DNA of 64,000 nucleotides from Punica granatum (lineage: Eukaryota > Streptophyta > Magnoliopsida > Myrtales > Lythraceae): positions 31,988,605 to 32,052,604 of the forward strand of contig NC_045130.1 in assembly GCF_007655135.1 (NCBI RefSeq). Reading direction: 5' to 3'. This document shows, piece after piece, positions 35,927-47,860 of the stretch (its first letter is position 1; each line of letters starts with the position of its first letter). Position numbers and translations under genes: made by a program. The notes beneath the pieces were generated by a model. The model ran no database searches. It worked only from the letters and a program-made list of their open reading frames with translations, and had not been told where the DNA came from.

Positions 35927-37196
35927 GGTACATTTGGTTCACCTGATGGAATTGATGCAAAATAGAACTGATATAGATTAGAATGGATAAATAATAGAAT
36001 TGAAATTTTGATGAAATTTGATTTGTTTGGTTGGAGGGAATAACAAAACTGAGAATTGAAATTTTATATTTGGTTTATTGGAATGTACGAGGAATATGAC
36101 ATGTTTTAAATTCAAAAGACAAGCATACTCTTGGTTTTAAATATTACCATAATATACAATAAAAAATGAAAAAAATAAAAAATAAAAAAACACCACAGTT
36201 CATCTTCTTTTTCAAAGATGAAGAGTAGCGGCCTACTACAATAAAAACTGAAAAAATAAAAAATAAAAAAACACCACAGTTCATCTTCTTTTTCAAAGAT
36301 GAAGAGTAGCAGCCTTTAGTAGGCCGCTTCCTTCCTCCTCCGCCGCCGCTTTGCGGCAACGTCGCCCCCACCTCTACTCGCGCCCGCTGGCACTGAAATC
36401 CCTTCATCAAAGTATCCCGTACTCGAAGAATCCCTTCCTTTCTATCGCCGCAGAAGGCTCCTCCATTTCAGTTCCCATTGGCGCGGAGCCCTTTTCACGT
36501 CCCAGTCAAATTGATCACTTATGCATCTCTCGGATTCTTTCAAGAAAGGACTGTTCTTTGCTCCTAAACTCATGGAAGGGAATCTCCTTCAGTACCTCAT
36601 GGAAGCCCTTGTAATTGAAGTGGCCTCTGTGAGGTTGTCGGTCCTTGACGAGGCCATTGGAGACACGGGGCACTTGAGCTAGGGTTTCTGGTGGAGGGCA
36701 TGGGCTCACGGCGAGCCTCGTCGTGGGTTGTACGGCGAGCTAGGGTTTCTAGTAGAAGGCGATGGGTGGACGTCCTCAGGGGGAGAGTTCGGTCTGATCT
36801 CAGAGGCTTCGAGAGCTTGTCGAGCCTCCTTGAGGGTCGTCATGGTCTCGGAAACCTCACAACGAGCTCATCCTACAATGGACTTACGAGCTCTCATGGC
36901 GATCGAGCTCTGGTAGTCCAGATGGGGGGAGAGGGTGACAGTGGAGATGGCAGTGGCATAGTAAAGAAACTTGGAAAAGAGGACGGGGGTGTTTTAGTAA
37001 TTTGATCATATATTTCCAATGGGGAATACCTATTCACCATGGACATGGGATGAATAGCCATTCAGCATATATGCTTGATGGGAGGTCCGACCCGGAATGG
37101 ATATTCCACATGTCCATATTCCCAAACATAGGAATGAGTATTCCGCACAGAATACGTAGGGAAGGGAATCTCCATTCAAGCGAACCAAACATGCCC
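35927..37196. mobile_element. PIF/Harbinger-type non-autonomous element
   Basis: The left end GGGTACATTTGGTTCACC and the right end, on the other strand, GGGCATGTTTGGTTCGC form inverted repeats of the PIF/Harbinger type. TAA flanks both sides (35924-35926 and 37197-37199), the superfamily's TWA target duplication. The 1270-bp body has an internal tandem duplication (about 36155-36317) and a GC-rich core (36330-37000) with short frames but no transposase or Myb-like domain. Confidence 0.88.
36155..36317. repeat. About 81-bp tandem duplication inside the Harbinger element
   Basis: The unit from TACAATAAAAA through CACCACAGTTCATC and AAGATGAAGAGTAGC occurs twice, offset by 81-82 bp, with only a few changes. 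Confidence 0.93.
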
Positions 37197-38617
37197 TAAG
37201 AGAAGTGGCTTGGTAGCCAGGCCGGACCCTTTGCAAGCTTGCCTAGAGTGGAAATATTTTAGGTAAAACTTAGTAGAAAAGCACAAATTTTACATTTTTT
37301 TGAAACTTTTTTTTCATAGATATCACAAACTATTCATATATTTTAGCATTGCCGTTAGGTTCTTCATCAATTCGTCAATTCTAACTGGATGTGCTGACAT
37401 GGCCCTTAACGGTGATACATGGCGCACAGAAATTGGCTAAGTAGACTCCATAAAAATTTTATTATAAAAAATCATTATAAAAATGAAAAAAAAAGGAAAA
37501 AAAAGGGGGGAAATGGGGATGGTGGAGGAAAGGGGAGGGGGTAGTGCTGCTCCACTTCCGACGAGCACTGAGTCACAGCACCGGGTTGCGCTCCGAGGGA
37601 AGAGCAAGGTGCCCTTAGGTTGAATTACAAATTTATTTCAAGAGCTTACATTAAATAGTACACCTATTTATAGACCCAATGAACAACTAAATCTAAGAAA
37701 CAAATGATATCAAAATATCTTGGTAAATCAAATCAAATCAAATCACAAAAATATTCTCAAATATAACTATAAATTTTACATGAAATATTGGACCTATATC
37801 TCTAACGCAGAGACAGCTGAGCCCTGGCAAGAGGGCTATCAGCAGCTTGAGCTTGAATATCTAATTATCGACGAAAAAGTAGATATTTCACTCGAGTATG
37901 TTGATTTTTTCAACATATCCGGTCGGAAGTGATCCCTCTAAGTTATAGTATATTCTTAGGGAACCAAATATTGGGATAAACACGTTGCTCGCACGAATTG
38001 GCCTCCCACAGTTGTTAATACTATATATTATATTAATTAAAGATAATTATACGAACATTATATGGTTGAACTTCAATTAAAATTTTTGCCAATCGCTTAA
38101 CCAATTAAATTCTATCTTTATAAGGATACCCTTGCTAATATATTTACAAATTAAGTACGAATGCAATTACTTTTATTTTTTATTCCATTATTATGGGCAT
38201 CCAATTATGATTTGATATGATAAAGCTTCATGGAGGTCCTTACAAAGCACTTAATTACGTACAACTATACACTATGAGGGACTGCAAAACAACATAGACA
38301 TCCCCAAAAAGACATCCCAAAAAATGATGATAGATTGGATGACAAAAGAAGTTGACTTGTATGTCGGAAGATTTTGTTTTCATTTTTCCTTTCCCTTACA
38401 TTTGCTAAAAATGGCTCGAAATTCTTAATTGGTTGGATGCATGCATTACTTCACATCATAAAATAATACTAAAAATGATTGCGGCAATTACAATAATTGA
38501 TTTGATGTCATTAACTTAGGCGTGAATCTTATCTATATGAAAAAAAAACCCGTTTTCTTAAAAAAAAATCATCCTGTGTCTTTCTTTTTGGGTGTGTAAC
38601 CTATATATAGGAAATTT

Positions 38618-38765
38618 CAATAAATCCCAACTAATTAAGTTCGAATTGAATTAATCCACTAAGGGTGAAGCTTAGCATGGATTTCTCTATTATTACAATT
38701 TGAACCAAAAACCTTAATTAATGAGAATAAGTGTCAAACCACTTAATCTAATCCACGTTGGTATT
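38618..38765 (+). repeat. Dispersed SINE-like repeat, copy
   Basis: CCCAACTAATTAAGTTCG, TTAATCCACTAAGGG, TTGAACCAAAAACC and AATCCACGTTGGTA follow the family order. Confidence 0.5.
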
Positions 38766-39423
38766 CCCCTCTCTTTCTTTACCAGCATGCTTTTTATTGG
38801 AGTAAATAAATAAATAAAATAGAAATCCGATGGCTACATATATATATATAGACATGCAAGAATTACTCAAATCCTCAACTAAAGTTGATTATGTCTAAAG
38901 TTTAGGGTTCTCCATAGTATAATCGGCCTACACAATCATGATGGCCAGAGGGTTTGGAATGATATAATAAGCACATTTGTTTATGAATGTTCTCCATTTC
39001 TAGAAATGGATTGAGGGGGCTAAACATAGCAATTGTCCCTATAAAATTTTAATGTTATTAGAAAAATCATTGTTTTTTTCGATTTTTGATAAGGAAAAAA
39101 AAAACTTATGTTACAAGTCTCCATAAGGACTCACCCTCTTATCCAAATCTTGCATACATCCCTTTCATCTTCATACGAAGGAGGTGAAATTTTAATAAAA
39201 AAATTTGATCATATAATACAAAAACGTATCACACCCAATTACTTTTCTACGTAAAAATTGATAAAAAAAACTGCCATTTGGTTTAGATTATAAATTAAAA
39301 TTGTTTAGATCTAAAGGGCAGACTGGAATTTGCCCCAAAAAAAAAAAGAAAAAAGAAAATTGGTAGGACAGGAAATTTTGCATGCTAAGCCACAAATTAA
39401 TATATGTATATACACACACACAC

Positions 39424-39582
39424 ATATATGCAGCCAAAATCAGCAAAAGCAAAAAGTGAGAATATATACTGCCAAACTTTTATTCAGCCATATGATACGC
39501 ATATATGCCGACGATATATGCAGCCAGCTTTTAAAGCACGAAGCGTCGATATTGTATCGAACAGACAAGATATATGCAGCCA
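39424..39582. repeat. Three exact copies of ATATATGCAGCCA
   Basis: The 13-mer is at 39424-39436, 39514-39526 and 39570-39582, with partial echoes (CAGCCATATG, CATATATGCCG) between. The sequence between copies is not conserved. Confidence 0.8.
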
Positions 39583-40039
39583 AGACGAGATTAGCAAATG
39601 ATAGTTATCGGTAGGTCTGACACGCTAATGATGTCCATCTACATGTCATACCAAATAAAACTTTAACAAGAAGTCTACCCAGAATCGACGCGACACGTTC
39701 ATCGTTTTCGTTTTCCCTCTCCCTCAATGAAAATTAAGTGATTATGAAGGTCTTCACTCAAATTAATTAAGAAATATGCAGAAAGAGATTACATGACAAT
39801 TAAAATATATATAAGTATACTCAACACCACAACGTGAGCTTCTTTGAGAAGGAAATGACTTACTTGAGTACAAACTGGCCACTGTAATCCATTTATATAT
39901 GTGTGTGTGTATGTATATATGCTTTGAACTGAAGAAAACCCAAAGCTTGCGAGATTATTAACGTAGCGCATGCATCATTTGCCTGTTGGGCACATGAGTG
40001 GCAAATTAATTATGCTCTATAGAATCATTACTATATTTT

Positions 40040-40195
40040 TCGGTTATACCTGGGTATGGACTCCAACTAATCAATTCGAATCGGATTAATCCATTAAGAG
40101 GTTAAGTTACCCCAATCAAGGGTTTTCTCCATTCATAAACTCGCATTCGATATTTTATTTAAGAAAAATAAGCGATCAACTCTTGTTAGTATAAT
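40040..40195 (+). repeat. Dispersed SINE-like repeat, copy
   Basis: ACTCCAACTAATCAATTCG, TTAATCCATTAAGAGG, GTTTTCTCCATTCATAAACTCG and TTATTTAAGAAAAATAAGCG match the family order seen at 38618 and 15700. Confidence 0.55.
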
Positions 40196-40241
40196 TACTA
40201 GTTTTTTCTTCTCATATTTACTCAGCATATTCCAGTAATAT

Positions 40242-41100
40242 AATCCATGCAACTACATTGTTCATTCTCTCCTCAACTTTGGGCACTAGAATTTCTAATC
40301 TTGGCCCAATAGACATGGTGTAATGGATTAAACTCATCACAAGAATTGATCCATCTCTTAAAATTTCTCAAAATATTCATCACAAGTTCATCCTTCAGGG
40401 GTGGTTTATATGGACTTCTTATAGCAGCTTCGCAACACCACAAGACTGGATTCGAGCACTCTCTACCCCTTCGACTCGGCAACTACAATATAGAGGAGAC
40501 GCAGGGAATATGATAAAGTTTGGCTCCATCATTCCATCACTCAATTCACCCATAAGGCTGCCACCAAGCCTACATTACAAGTCAGCTTCGATGTTGTAAT
40601 CTTTTAGCAGCATTCTTACCTCTTAGTGGTTTGCACCAACAACAAAGGCACCATCAAGTTCGCTTGGGCTTTCTACTCAATTGCTATCGACCCCTTACAG
40701 GGGAAGCAGAAGCTGCTCTCAATGCCATCCGTTGTGCTCAACAAGTTGGACTCCACAGCTTGCTTCTACTCGGCGATTGCAAGGACTTACATCGACAGCT
40801 TAATGTCTCCTCATCAACTTCTGCTTGAACTATCTGCTATTATCTCTATCATGCTATTTGATCTTTCTTTCTTTAACAACTGGACTCCTATATGAATCCC
40901 TCGGGTTTATAACTACCTTGCCCACAACATTGCCCATTGGGCTGGTTCTTGTAATTTGAATGATCCCATTGACATCTCATCCATCCCTCTGGCAATTCGC
41001 TTCAGAGAGGAAGAGATGCAACATGGCCTATTCAAATTTTGATGCTTTATTATTATTAATGAATATCCATCTTCAAGCAAAAAAAATCCATGCAACTACA
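40242..41100 (+). mobile_element. 5'-truncated LINE insertion with target duplications
   Basis: AATCCATGCAACTACA occurs at 40242-40257 and again at 41085-41100, right after a poly-A tail (41079-41086). The enclosed sequence of about 830 bp ends CATCTTCAAGC before the A run. Its 3' part encodes the RNase H domain typical of plant LINE ORF2. Poly-A tail, long target duplication and 5' truncation are the marks of target-primed reverse transcription. Confidence 0.92.
40590..41040 (+). pseudogene. LINE ORF2 C-terminal RNase H remnant
   Basis: One frame reads GEAEAALNAIRCAQQVGLHS followed by LLLLGDCKDLHRQLN, the RVT_3/RNase H core with its Glu and Asp positions. Another frame then continues with IPRVYNYLAHNIAHWAG, the conserved C-terminal block with its HN-AH signature. 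A frameshift and in-frame stops separate them, so the product is dead. Confidence 0.85.
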
Positions 41101-41171
41101 GCAGGTCGATATAGAATCAGAAGGCATTTCCCTGAAAAGCTATGAAAATTTAACATGGGGTTGAAGTTGTA

Positions 41172-41822
41172 GGGTTAATTACTCTAGGGGTACAAAAAGG
41201 TTGCACAATTTAACACTTTGGTATAAAAAGATTTTTTTGGGAACAATTTGGTACAAAATGTTCGAATTTCTTACAATGAATTGCACTTGGTTATTTGCCT
41301 CTCTAACGCCGTCACCACTACTTGTCATGACAGATGACGTGTCCAACCGCATCTGACGTGGTGCAGACTATAAAATAAAAAAAAATATTTTTTAATTTTA
41401 AAAAGTAAAATGAAATTACAAAAATAAAAAACTCTCTGCCATGGCTCATTGTGATTGGAAGCTCGTTCCCACAGCTCATCAATCGTCAGAGCCCCCTCTC
41501 CCCTTCTCCATCTTGCTATTTGCTGTTTCTTTGAAATTTCTTTTTTTAATGAAAATTTTATTTGTTTTTAATTTAATTTTAGTTAATTTAATTTTAATTA
41601 AAATAATGAATCTTTTATATTGTATGGTTAGTGACGCATCGGATGCTGCAAGTCGCGTCATCTGCCATGTCAGCAAGTGGTGACGACATTAGAGGGGCAG
41701 ATGACGGAATGCAATTAATAGAAACAAATTCGAACGTCTTGTATCAAATTGCAACGGAAAATTCCTTATGTACCAAAACATTACATCGGGCAAACTTTTT
41801 GTATCGCTGCAGTAATTATCCC
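41172..41822. mobile_element. Fold-back Mutator-like element, family copy 1
   Basis: Long inverted repeats of about 170 bp: left GGGTTAATTACTCTAGGGG and right, on the other strand, GGGATAATTACTGCAG, then matched blocks TTTGGTA and TTCGAATTT. TGAAGTT flanks both ends with small differences after it, consistent with a partly decayed 9-bp duplication. Same family as 49586-50547. No transposase. Confidence 0.8.
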
Positions 41823-41831
41823 TGAAGTTAC

Positions 41832-43117
41832 ATGTAGGAATGAGCAATAGCACCACATTTTTGAGGAAGTTGAAACCATACATACATTCTGGGAAATTCT
41901 AACACGAGATTGTGTTATTGTGACACCATACTCCCCATCGTCGGATGTTATTGTGAAATCAATGGATACATTCATTGATTGATATTATTGAAATCAGCAA
42001 TGCAAAAGATGAGAAATCACAACTTTGAGTCCAGTCCCTCCCAGCAGCCAATTTTAGCTTTTCAGCCCGCAGACGCTTCTACCATCCCATGAAGGGATAC
42101 ACGACTTATAATATTATACCAGATCAAATTTTTGTAAAGTAAATTTATAATGAGAATATTATTTTCATGATGTTTTTAGCGATGTATAAGGCTCATCAAG
42201 TGATCCTTTTTTAAGGGACAGAATTTCTCCCCGAGACCCCTCTATTGTCGAATGTCTATCAATGGCCGCGTTTCCTTTTCCTTGGTGTGTTGAACGCGAA
42301 TGGAAACGTGCGCGTATTAGCCCTCTTCAATGCTGGAACTTCAAGTCGGAACTTGCGTGATATATGCTGACTTGCGTGAAGATGCATATATCGATTAGTA
42401 TGGGTTGTGACAATGGTGGTACGTATTTGATGAAAGATTAACCTGGTAAGTGCTTAAAAATTAGTTGAGATAGGCCAAGAATGAGAAACGAGGAAAAACG
42501 AAGGAGATGCCCGATGGGCTGATGCATATACTCCCTCGAACATATTTTGATTTTTGTCCCCGCAGCAGCCTTTTGTGTACCATGATTATTAGAGAGATCC
42601 ATTGAAAGTGCATACAAAAGGGTCTCCTTTCCTTGACCAACCAAACACAACGAACAACTAAGGAATGAATCGAAAGCAGCAATAGCAAATCCAAGAATAT
42701 TTCCAAGAATTATTTTGATCAAACATGGTTTCACTTAATGCCATCTTGAACAAGCCAAAAATATTTCCAAGAATGGTCTTTCATCAAACTTACCCATGAT
42801 TTGTTCACGCCCTCCTGTGGTATCTTTACAAGTAATCCGAAGATCAAGAGACTCACAAAATGGATCAGTTTGTCAAAAACGGATGATTGAATCTAACTCT
42901 ACAGGCCTAATACAGTCATCTCCACCAATATAACTTCCCCTGATACCCCACCAAGAGTAGGGATAATCCGCTTCAATCACGGAAACCTGTATGCTTTCTC
43001 CTGCACGAATTGGTCAGCTAGCATGTTGCTCATCAGCTACAAGACAGCTACACAAGTGCTTGAATGCTGAGTGTTTAGTCACGGAATTCCAATGCTAAAA
43101 GCAAACTCCGGATCAGC
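41832..43117 (-). other. ERD2 3' flank
   Basis: The last few hundred bases, before 43118, should hold the ERD2 3' UTR. No separate gene recognised; frames at 42438-42734 on the minus strand lack known motifs. Confidence 0.45.
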
Positions 43118-45612
43118 TTAAGCTGGTAGCTGAAGCTTTGCATTGTTTTTCCAACTGCAGCAGGAAAATCAAACTCGTATAATGAGATATGGAGATGACA
43201 TATTGGAAGATCCTGCTTTGGGTAAATGTCCAGCTCTTGATTACCTGATAAAGTAGTAGTAGAAGAAATCTGCATAGAAAGCGGTTTGGACAAGCCCAGA
43301 CAAACAAGCTGATAGAAAGAAAGAATAAACAGTCAGAACAACTATAACTATGAATTTCTACGACAAAAGTCCAGCATAAAACCTGGGATACTCACCAATC
43401 CATCGACTGAAGTGTGGCTCCGTGAAGAAGCGGTAAATCCAGTTGAGGATGTAAAAAGCGCGATAAGCCCTGCAGGGAACAGGATAGTGTTCTCTTAGGC
43501 ATACAAGTCTATAGAGATATATAACAGCATACAGAGGAAAGGCAAAAACAGCCTCTCACAGAAACAAATAAAGAACAAAAGTCTAGCAGCAGGTGATAAT
43601 TGCAGATGTGCTTGTATTTCTACTAGTGCATAGCAAGTACCTGAAGCTACCGTTGAGCCAAATATTGAACCAAGGCCATTTTGCATAGTTCACTTTTTAA
43701 AGATTCAGATCTAATCCATCCATGTATTTTCAGATTATTATGAAAATCAGCAGGTCACTATCCCCAGTAAAAAAGAACAAAATAAAATGGAGGAAAAAAA
43801 GAAGTCAGGGAGGGAGGAGGAGGATGTACAGATATGGACCCATTAAAATGTCCCAGGATCAGTAGGATCAACATAGAAACTCAACGATGATGGACCTAAG
43901 ATGCGTTTCTCTTAATAGAGTATATATCAAAGGAAAGCGTACTCACCCAAGAAAGAACACATATTGCCCTGTCAAGTTATCCACATTTCCGCTTCGTTGC
44001 AGCATAACTAGCTGAGGAAGAATTGCAACAGCTTCCAAGTATATTGAAAATGCCCAGAATATCTGCGAAGAGTTTAAACAGAAGGAAGAACAATCAATAA
44101 GCTTTAATCTCATGGTTCAACTATCTAAAAGAAAACGAATATTACCGCAATGTTGTCATGTAAATACATATAAGCATCAGAATGGTGACATTCGTAACTC
44201 ATAAGTAACCTATAAGAAACTCAAGGAACTTGTACGAATTGGTTTAATCTTTTTATAAAATAAAATGTCTAGCGACTATCAAATACTTCATTTTTGTCTT
44301 GCTCCTTCCTTGAGGAGGAGACTGGTGATTATACAATATCATTGATTTCTCTGTGACATTAAGACAACAGGAACAAGGCATGAGGTCAAACAACCTGGCT
44401 TTCAGGACAGAAACAGGCCTCGGTTAAAAAATTTTAAGACAACAATGTCATTTGGTTTCTGCCAATCATGTCATAAACAAAAATATTTAAATTCCAGAAA
44501 GAATTTATAATTCCATGAGTATAATCAAAACCAAAACCATATTAACTCAGCCGAACATTATTAAATGTTTCAGGACCGTTATGGTCTGACCATTTCAGTG
44601 GAATTACAAAAGATTCTAAGATATATTCCTCTCCCAGAAAAAAGGAGGGCTAGCAAAGCTGCCTCTCCCAGATTCTAGGAGAGGCTAGTTACACTAATAA
44701 AATTACAGATTAAAAAAATCTTTACCGCTTGACATTTCGAGATATTTCCAGTATGCAGCACGACATATTAAGTCACATATAACAAATTGGAAGAAAACTG
44801 CAGATAAAATATGCCAGATAGAGAGAGGAAAAAAAAAAGTGGAAAAGTAGTTACCTCTTGAAACGTAAACTTCTCATGCAAAAGAAGTGCCAATACAAAG
44901 GAACCCAGGACAAGGAAATAATGCCGGAACGTGTCAAGCTCCTTGTCGTAGGTACGCTTCACAGCCCGATGCATCCGCATGCACCACACAATCGCTAGAG
45001 AGCTCCCAATAAATACCAACTTCATCACGGTGTTATAAACCGAGATGAAATCAGTGAACAGATCCAAGTACCGAGCCAGAAAGACGATCACATACAGCTC
45101 CTGAGTCTTCAGTGAAATGCCTGTCAACAGCGTTAAAAAAAAAATTATATCAAATGAGGGAGAGACCATAACCATAAGCTATCCTCCTCCACATAAGCCT
45201 AATCTCCAATCAGCTCAATCTATTTTATCTAAAAAGAGATGCCAAACAGACATTATTCCTTCCTTCATTTCAAGAATGAACAAACTAACCAGAAACCCTA
45301 GCATTGAATGATCAATCAATTGAGCTGAAAAGTAATTTCTCCAGAGGCTTATCATCCAAGATAGCGAACACATAGACCTAATTGCAGCTGGCAAGCGAAA
45401 TCGAGCAATCAGAGGCCGAATATTTTAACTCCAGCAAACGAATTGACAGCGAAACTCCGACAATACGCTCTGACATCAAAATGCACAGATCGAAGCAATG
45501 AAATGAAGCACGAGAAGTCACCTGAACATGATTTGGTGGCGTAGATTTTGAGGAGGAGGACCACGATACTGATCAAATGGGTCATATCACCGGCGAATCT
45601 GAATATATTCAT
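43118..45612 (-). CDS. ERD2: ER lumen K/HDEL receptor ERD2
   Basis: Six exons at 45522-45612, 44855-45120, 43947-44062, 43396-43469, 43245-43308 and 43118-43154 join in frame at GT/AG sites to give exactly 215 residues, the length of Arabidopsis ERD2. The product begins [15 protein letters not shown], includes [67 protein letters not shown] and ends KLQLPA, all family hallmarks. It is a seven-helix Golgi/ER membrane receptor that returns proteins ending in HDEL/KDEL to the ER. The tiny last exons make it easy to miss by frame length alone. Upstream, TGACGTGG at 45776-45783 may tie it to ER-stress control. Confidence 0.97.
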
Positions 45613-45775
45613 GGCTCCGGAGATCGAAACGCCACCGCTTTTCCTCAACTTCCGGCGAGAGAGAGAGAGGATGGTGAAAAGAAAGGAAAGGAAGAAATGG
45701 GAACGGAAACGGAAAGGGACTGAAAATCCGACTTCCTCTGCTTTCGTGTTTGTTTCGCTGCGACCCTAGAGACGC

Positions 45776-45783
45776 TGACGTGG
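45776..45783. promoter_or_regulatory. UPRE-like element TGACGTGG upstream of ERD2
   Basis: TGACGTGG (CCACGTCA on the gene's strand) lies about 165 bp before the ERD2 start codon. It matches the unfolded-protein-response element bound by bZIP28/bZIP60. I found no CCAAT at ERSE spacing. Role inferred from sequence and gene function. Confidence 0.5.
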
Positions 45784-47860
45784 CGGACGGGAACGGAATT
45801 TGGGCCCACCGCGCTCACGGGGAACGTGGGGAGCTATCCTCTGCATGCGCGTCTACGTTGGTCCCAGTGAGCCATCAATGGTAATGATCGGAATCAGCAT
45901 CAGCTCAACCAAACGGGCTTGAATTAGATATGGTCGGGATTATTGGGCCGGACCGGGCCTCGTACAATTGCTCTCACACAAATTGTTGCGCTCCACTTGC
46001 ATCGTGCAAATGACTTCCCGAAAGGAAAAGCGTATGGGGTTCTTCGTAGCAATCTCTGGCAGCCGTGATCACTGCTCGTATAGCCGGACAACACCGCCAC
46101 CACCATCACCATTGTCCACTGGCTGTCATTGCCATAAGGCGAGGCCGAAACCATGCCAAGGGATGATCGGCTTGTCCAAGTCAATTTGGGCCCCGGGGCG
46201 CTTAGTTTCGGGCTTTTTCATGCCCTAAATTAGGTTAGAGCGTGATACTGCGTGACCATTACTAAAAAGTGCTACCTGAAAGTTCTCTAGAATCAATTTA
46301 CCTTACAACCAAGCTCGAGGCTCCGGGTCTCTCTTGGCCTTAGCTCGAATCCTAGGACGGATTTGGTGCCAGGAGGGAGGCGGCTCGATCTCTTCGTCGG
46401 AAACAATCAAAGTCAATTAGGGCATGAGTTGGCAGACACCCAAGTCAATTATGACCATGGATTTCCAAATCAAACAAATGAAGAGCCTACTAATGTTAAG
46501 GAGTGGTTTGATGAATATTCGTCTCTCTCGTTTACGTTTCCTTTGTCCTTTTACGACTTATGCAACTAGTCAGTCAAGATTAATAAGATCAAGCAATTAT
46601 TCTTCAACTAACCCATCTGAAGTCCAGTCTTTTGCCTCCAAGTCCAAGATCCCAATTACTCGATGCATCCTCTCTTTCTTTCGTTGTCTCAGAGATACAG
46701 AAACCCGACATTTTCATAACCGCACCATATCTGTTCTAAAGTACTAAGGAAGATAGAATGTGTTTGATTAGCTAAATTAATTGCTTGTTAGATTTTCAGC
46801 ATTTAATTTGACTCAGCTTATTTGATAAACACAAAAGTAGATCGAATTATTCTAATTATTAAGTGAAAAATTACTTATTTTTCGATTATAAAGGAAACTC
46901 ATAGACCTATAACAATAAAATATAAATACTAATAATGAATAAAAAGGCACAAGTAGTCCCGCTTAATTTTTTTTCCCTTTTTCTAATTCGTAGCTTGGCT
47001 AATGGGTCATTTTTCTTAATATTTTGCATCTATGAGCTTGCGCTTTCTCTAATTGCAAAAATGTCCCATTTATTCCTCTGCTACTGCAAGTAAGGGAAGA
47101 GAGAGAGACCGGAGACAGTGGCGACCGGAGGATGAAGCTGCCGGCGACCTTGCAAGTTACAGTGGAGGCCAAGGAGGGGAAGACAGAGAGATCGGAGAGA
47201 GTGATGAAATGATTGGGGGATGAAGCCGCCGGCTTCCTTGTGCGATGTTTTCCTTTTCCTTTTTTTTTTGGGGAATAAAATGTAAAAATTCTGGATTAAA
47301 AGTATAAATAAGCATTGGGATATCAATTAAATACAATGAAATTCTCCCGGTTTGAATAATTTAATAAAACAACTTTTACTTAAATTTTAAGAACTTATTC
47401 CATTAAATACTTAAATTACAAATCTTTATAAGTCTTTTTGAGGGAAAAAAATAAAACCTTAAATTTTAAGTCTTATATTTTCGATACTTAATTTCATGTT
47501 CGAATAAACACATGCTTAGTATATCTTAATAAGCAGTAAAATCACGTCTTCATCTAATAAAAGTTCAAAAAAAAGAATTATACGAAAATTCAAATTTGTT
47601 ACCTCCCACAAGATAAATATATGCAGAGAACAAATGAGGCCTATAATTTAGATATATGGATTATGGAAAGGATGAGAATCCCCTTCCTGATTTTGCTGGG
47701 TTCCATTGTTAGATTTGGTCTACTGGTGCTGCCCAGTCTTGTCATTGGTCGGATTCAATTCAGTACAGTATGCTCTAAAGATTATTTGTTCCTTGGCATT
47801 TCAGTTACGGATGTCAAGTGTTTTTTTATTAATTGAGCAGATATACTAGATTTCATTATG
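45784..47860. other. ERD2 upstream region and intergenic
   Basis: Short frames (up to 107 codons near 46424-46747) show no domain. The segment from about 46757 (TGTGTTTGATTAG) to 47512 (TAAACACAT) has weak inverted ends and may be an old transposon, without a duplication I can show. Confidence 0.4.

Larger units (their letters stand above)
37200..40241. other. Intergenic, no gene recognised
   Basis: AT-rich spacer. Holds two SINE-like repeats (38618-38765, 40040-40195) and the ATATATGCAGCCA motif cluster (39424-39582). The 70-codon frame near 37720-37932 has no recognised motif. Confidence 0.45.

Noticed and set aside
36144..36410. 88-codon frame with internal duplication
   Set aside because: The repeat in the protein is only the 81-bp tandem DNA duplication inside the Harbinger element.
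45117..45769. Plus-strand frames opposite ERD2
   Set aside because: They overlap the ERD2 first exons and intron and match nothing.
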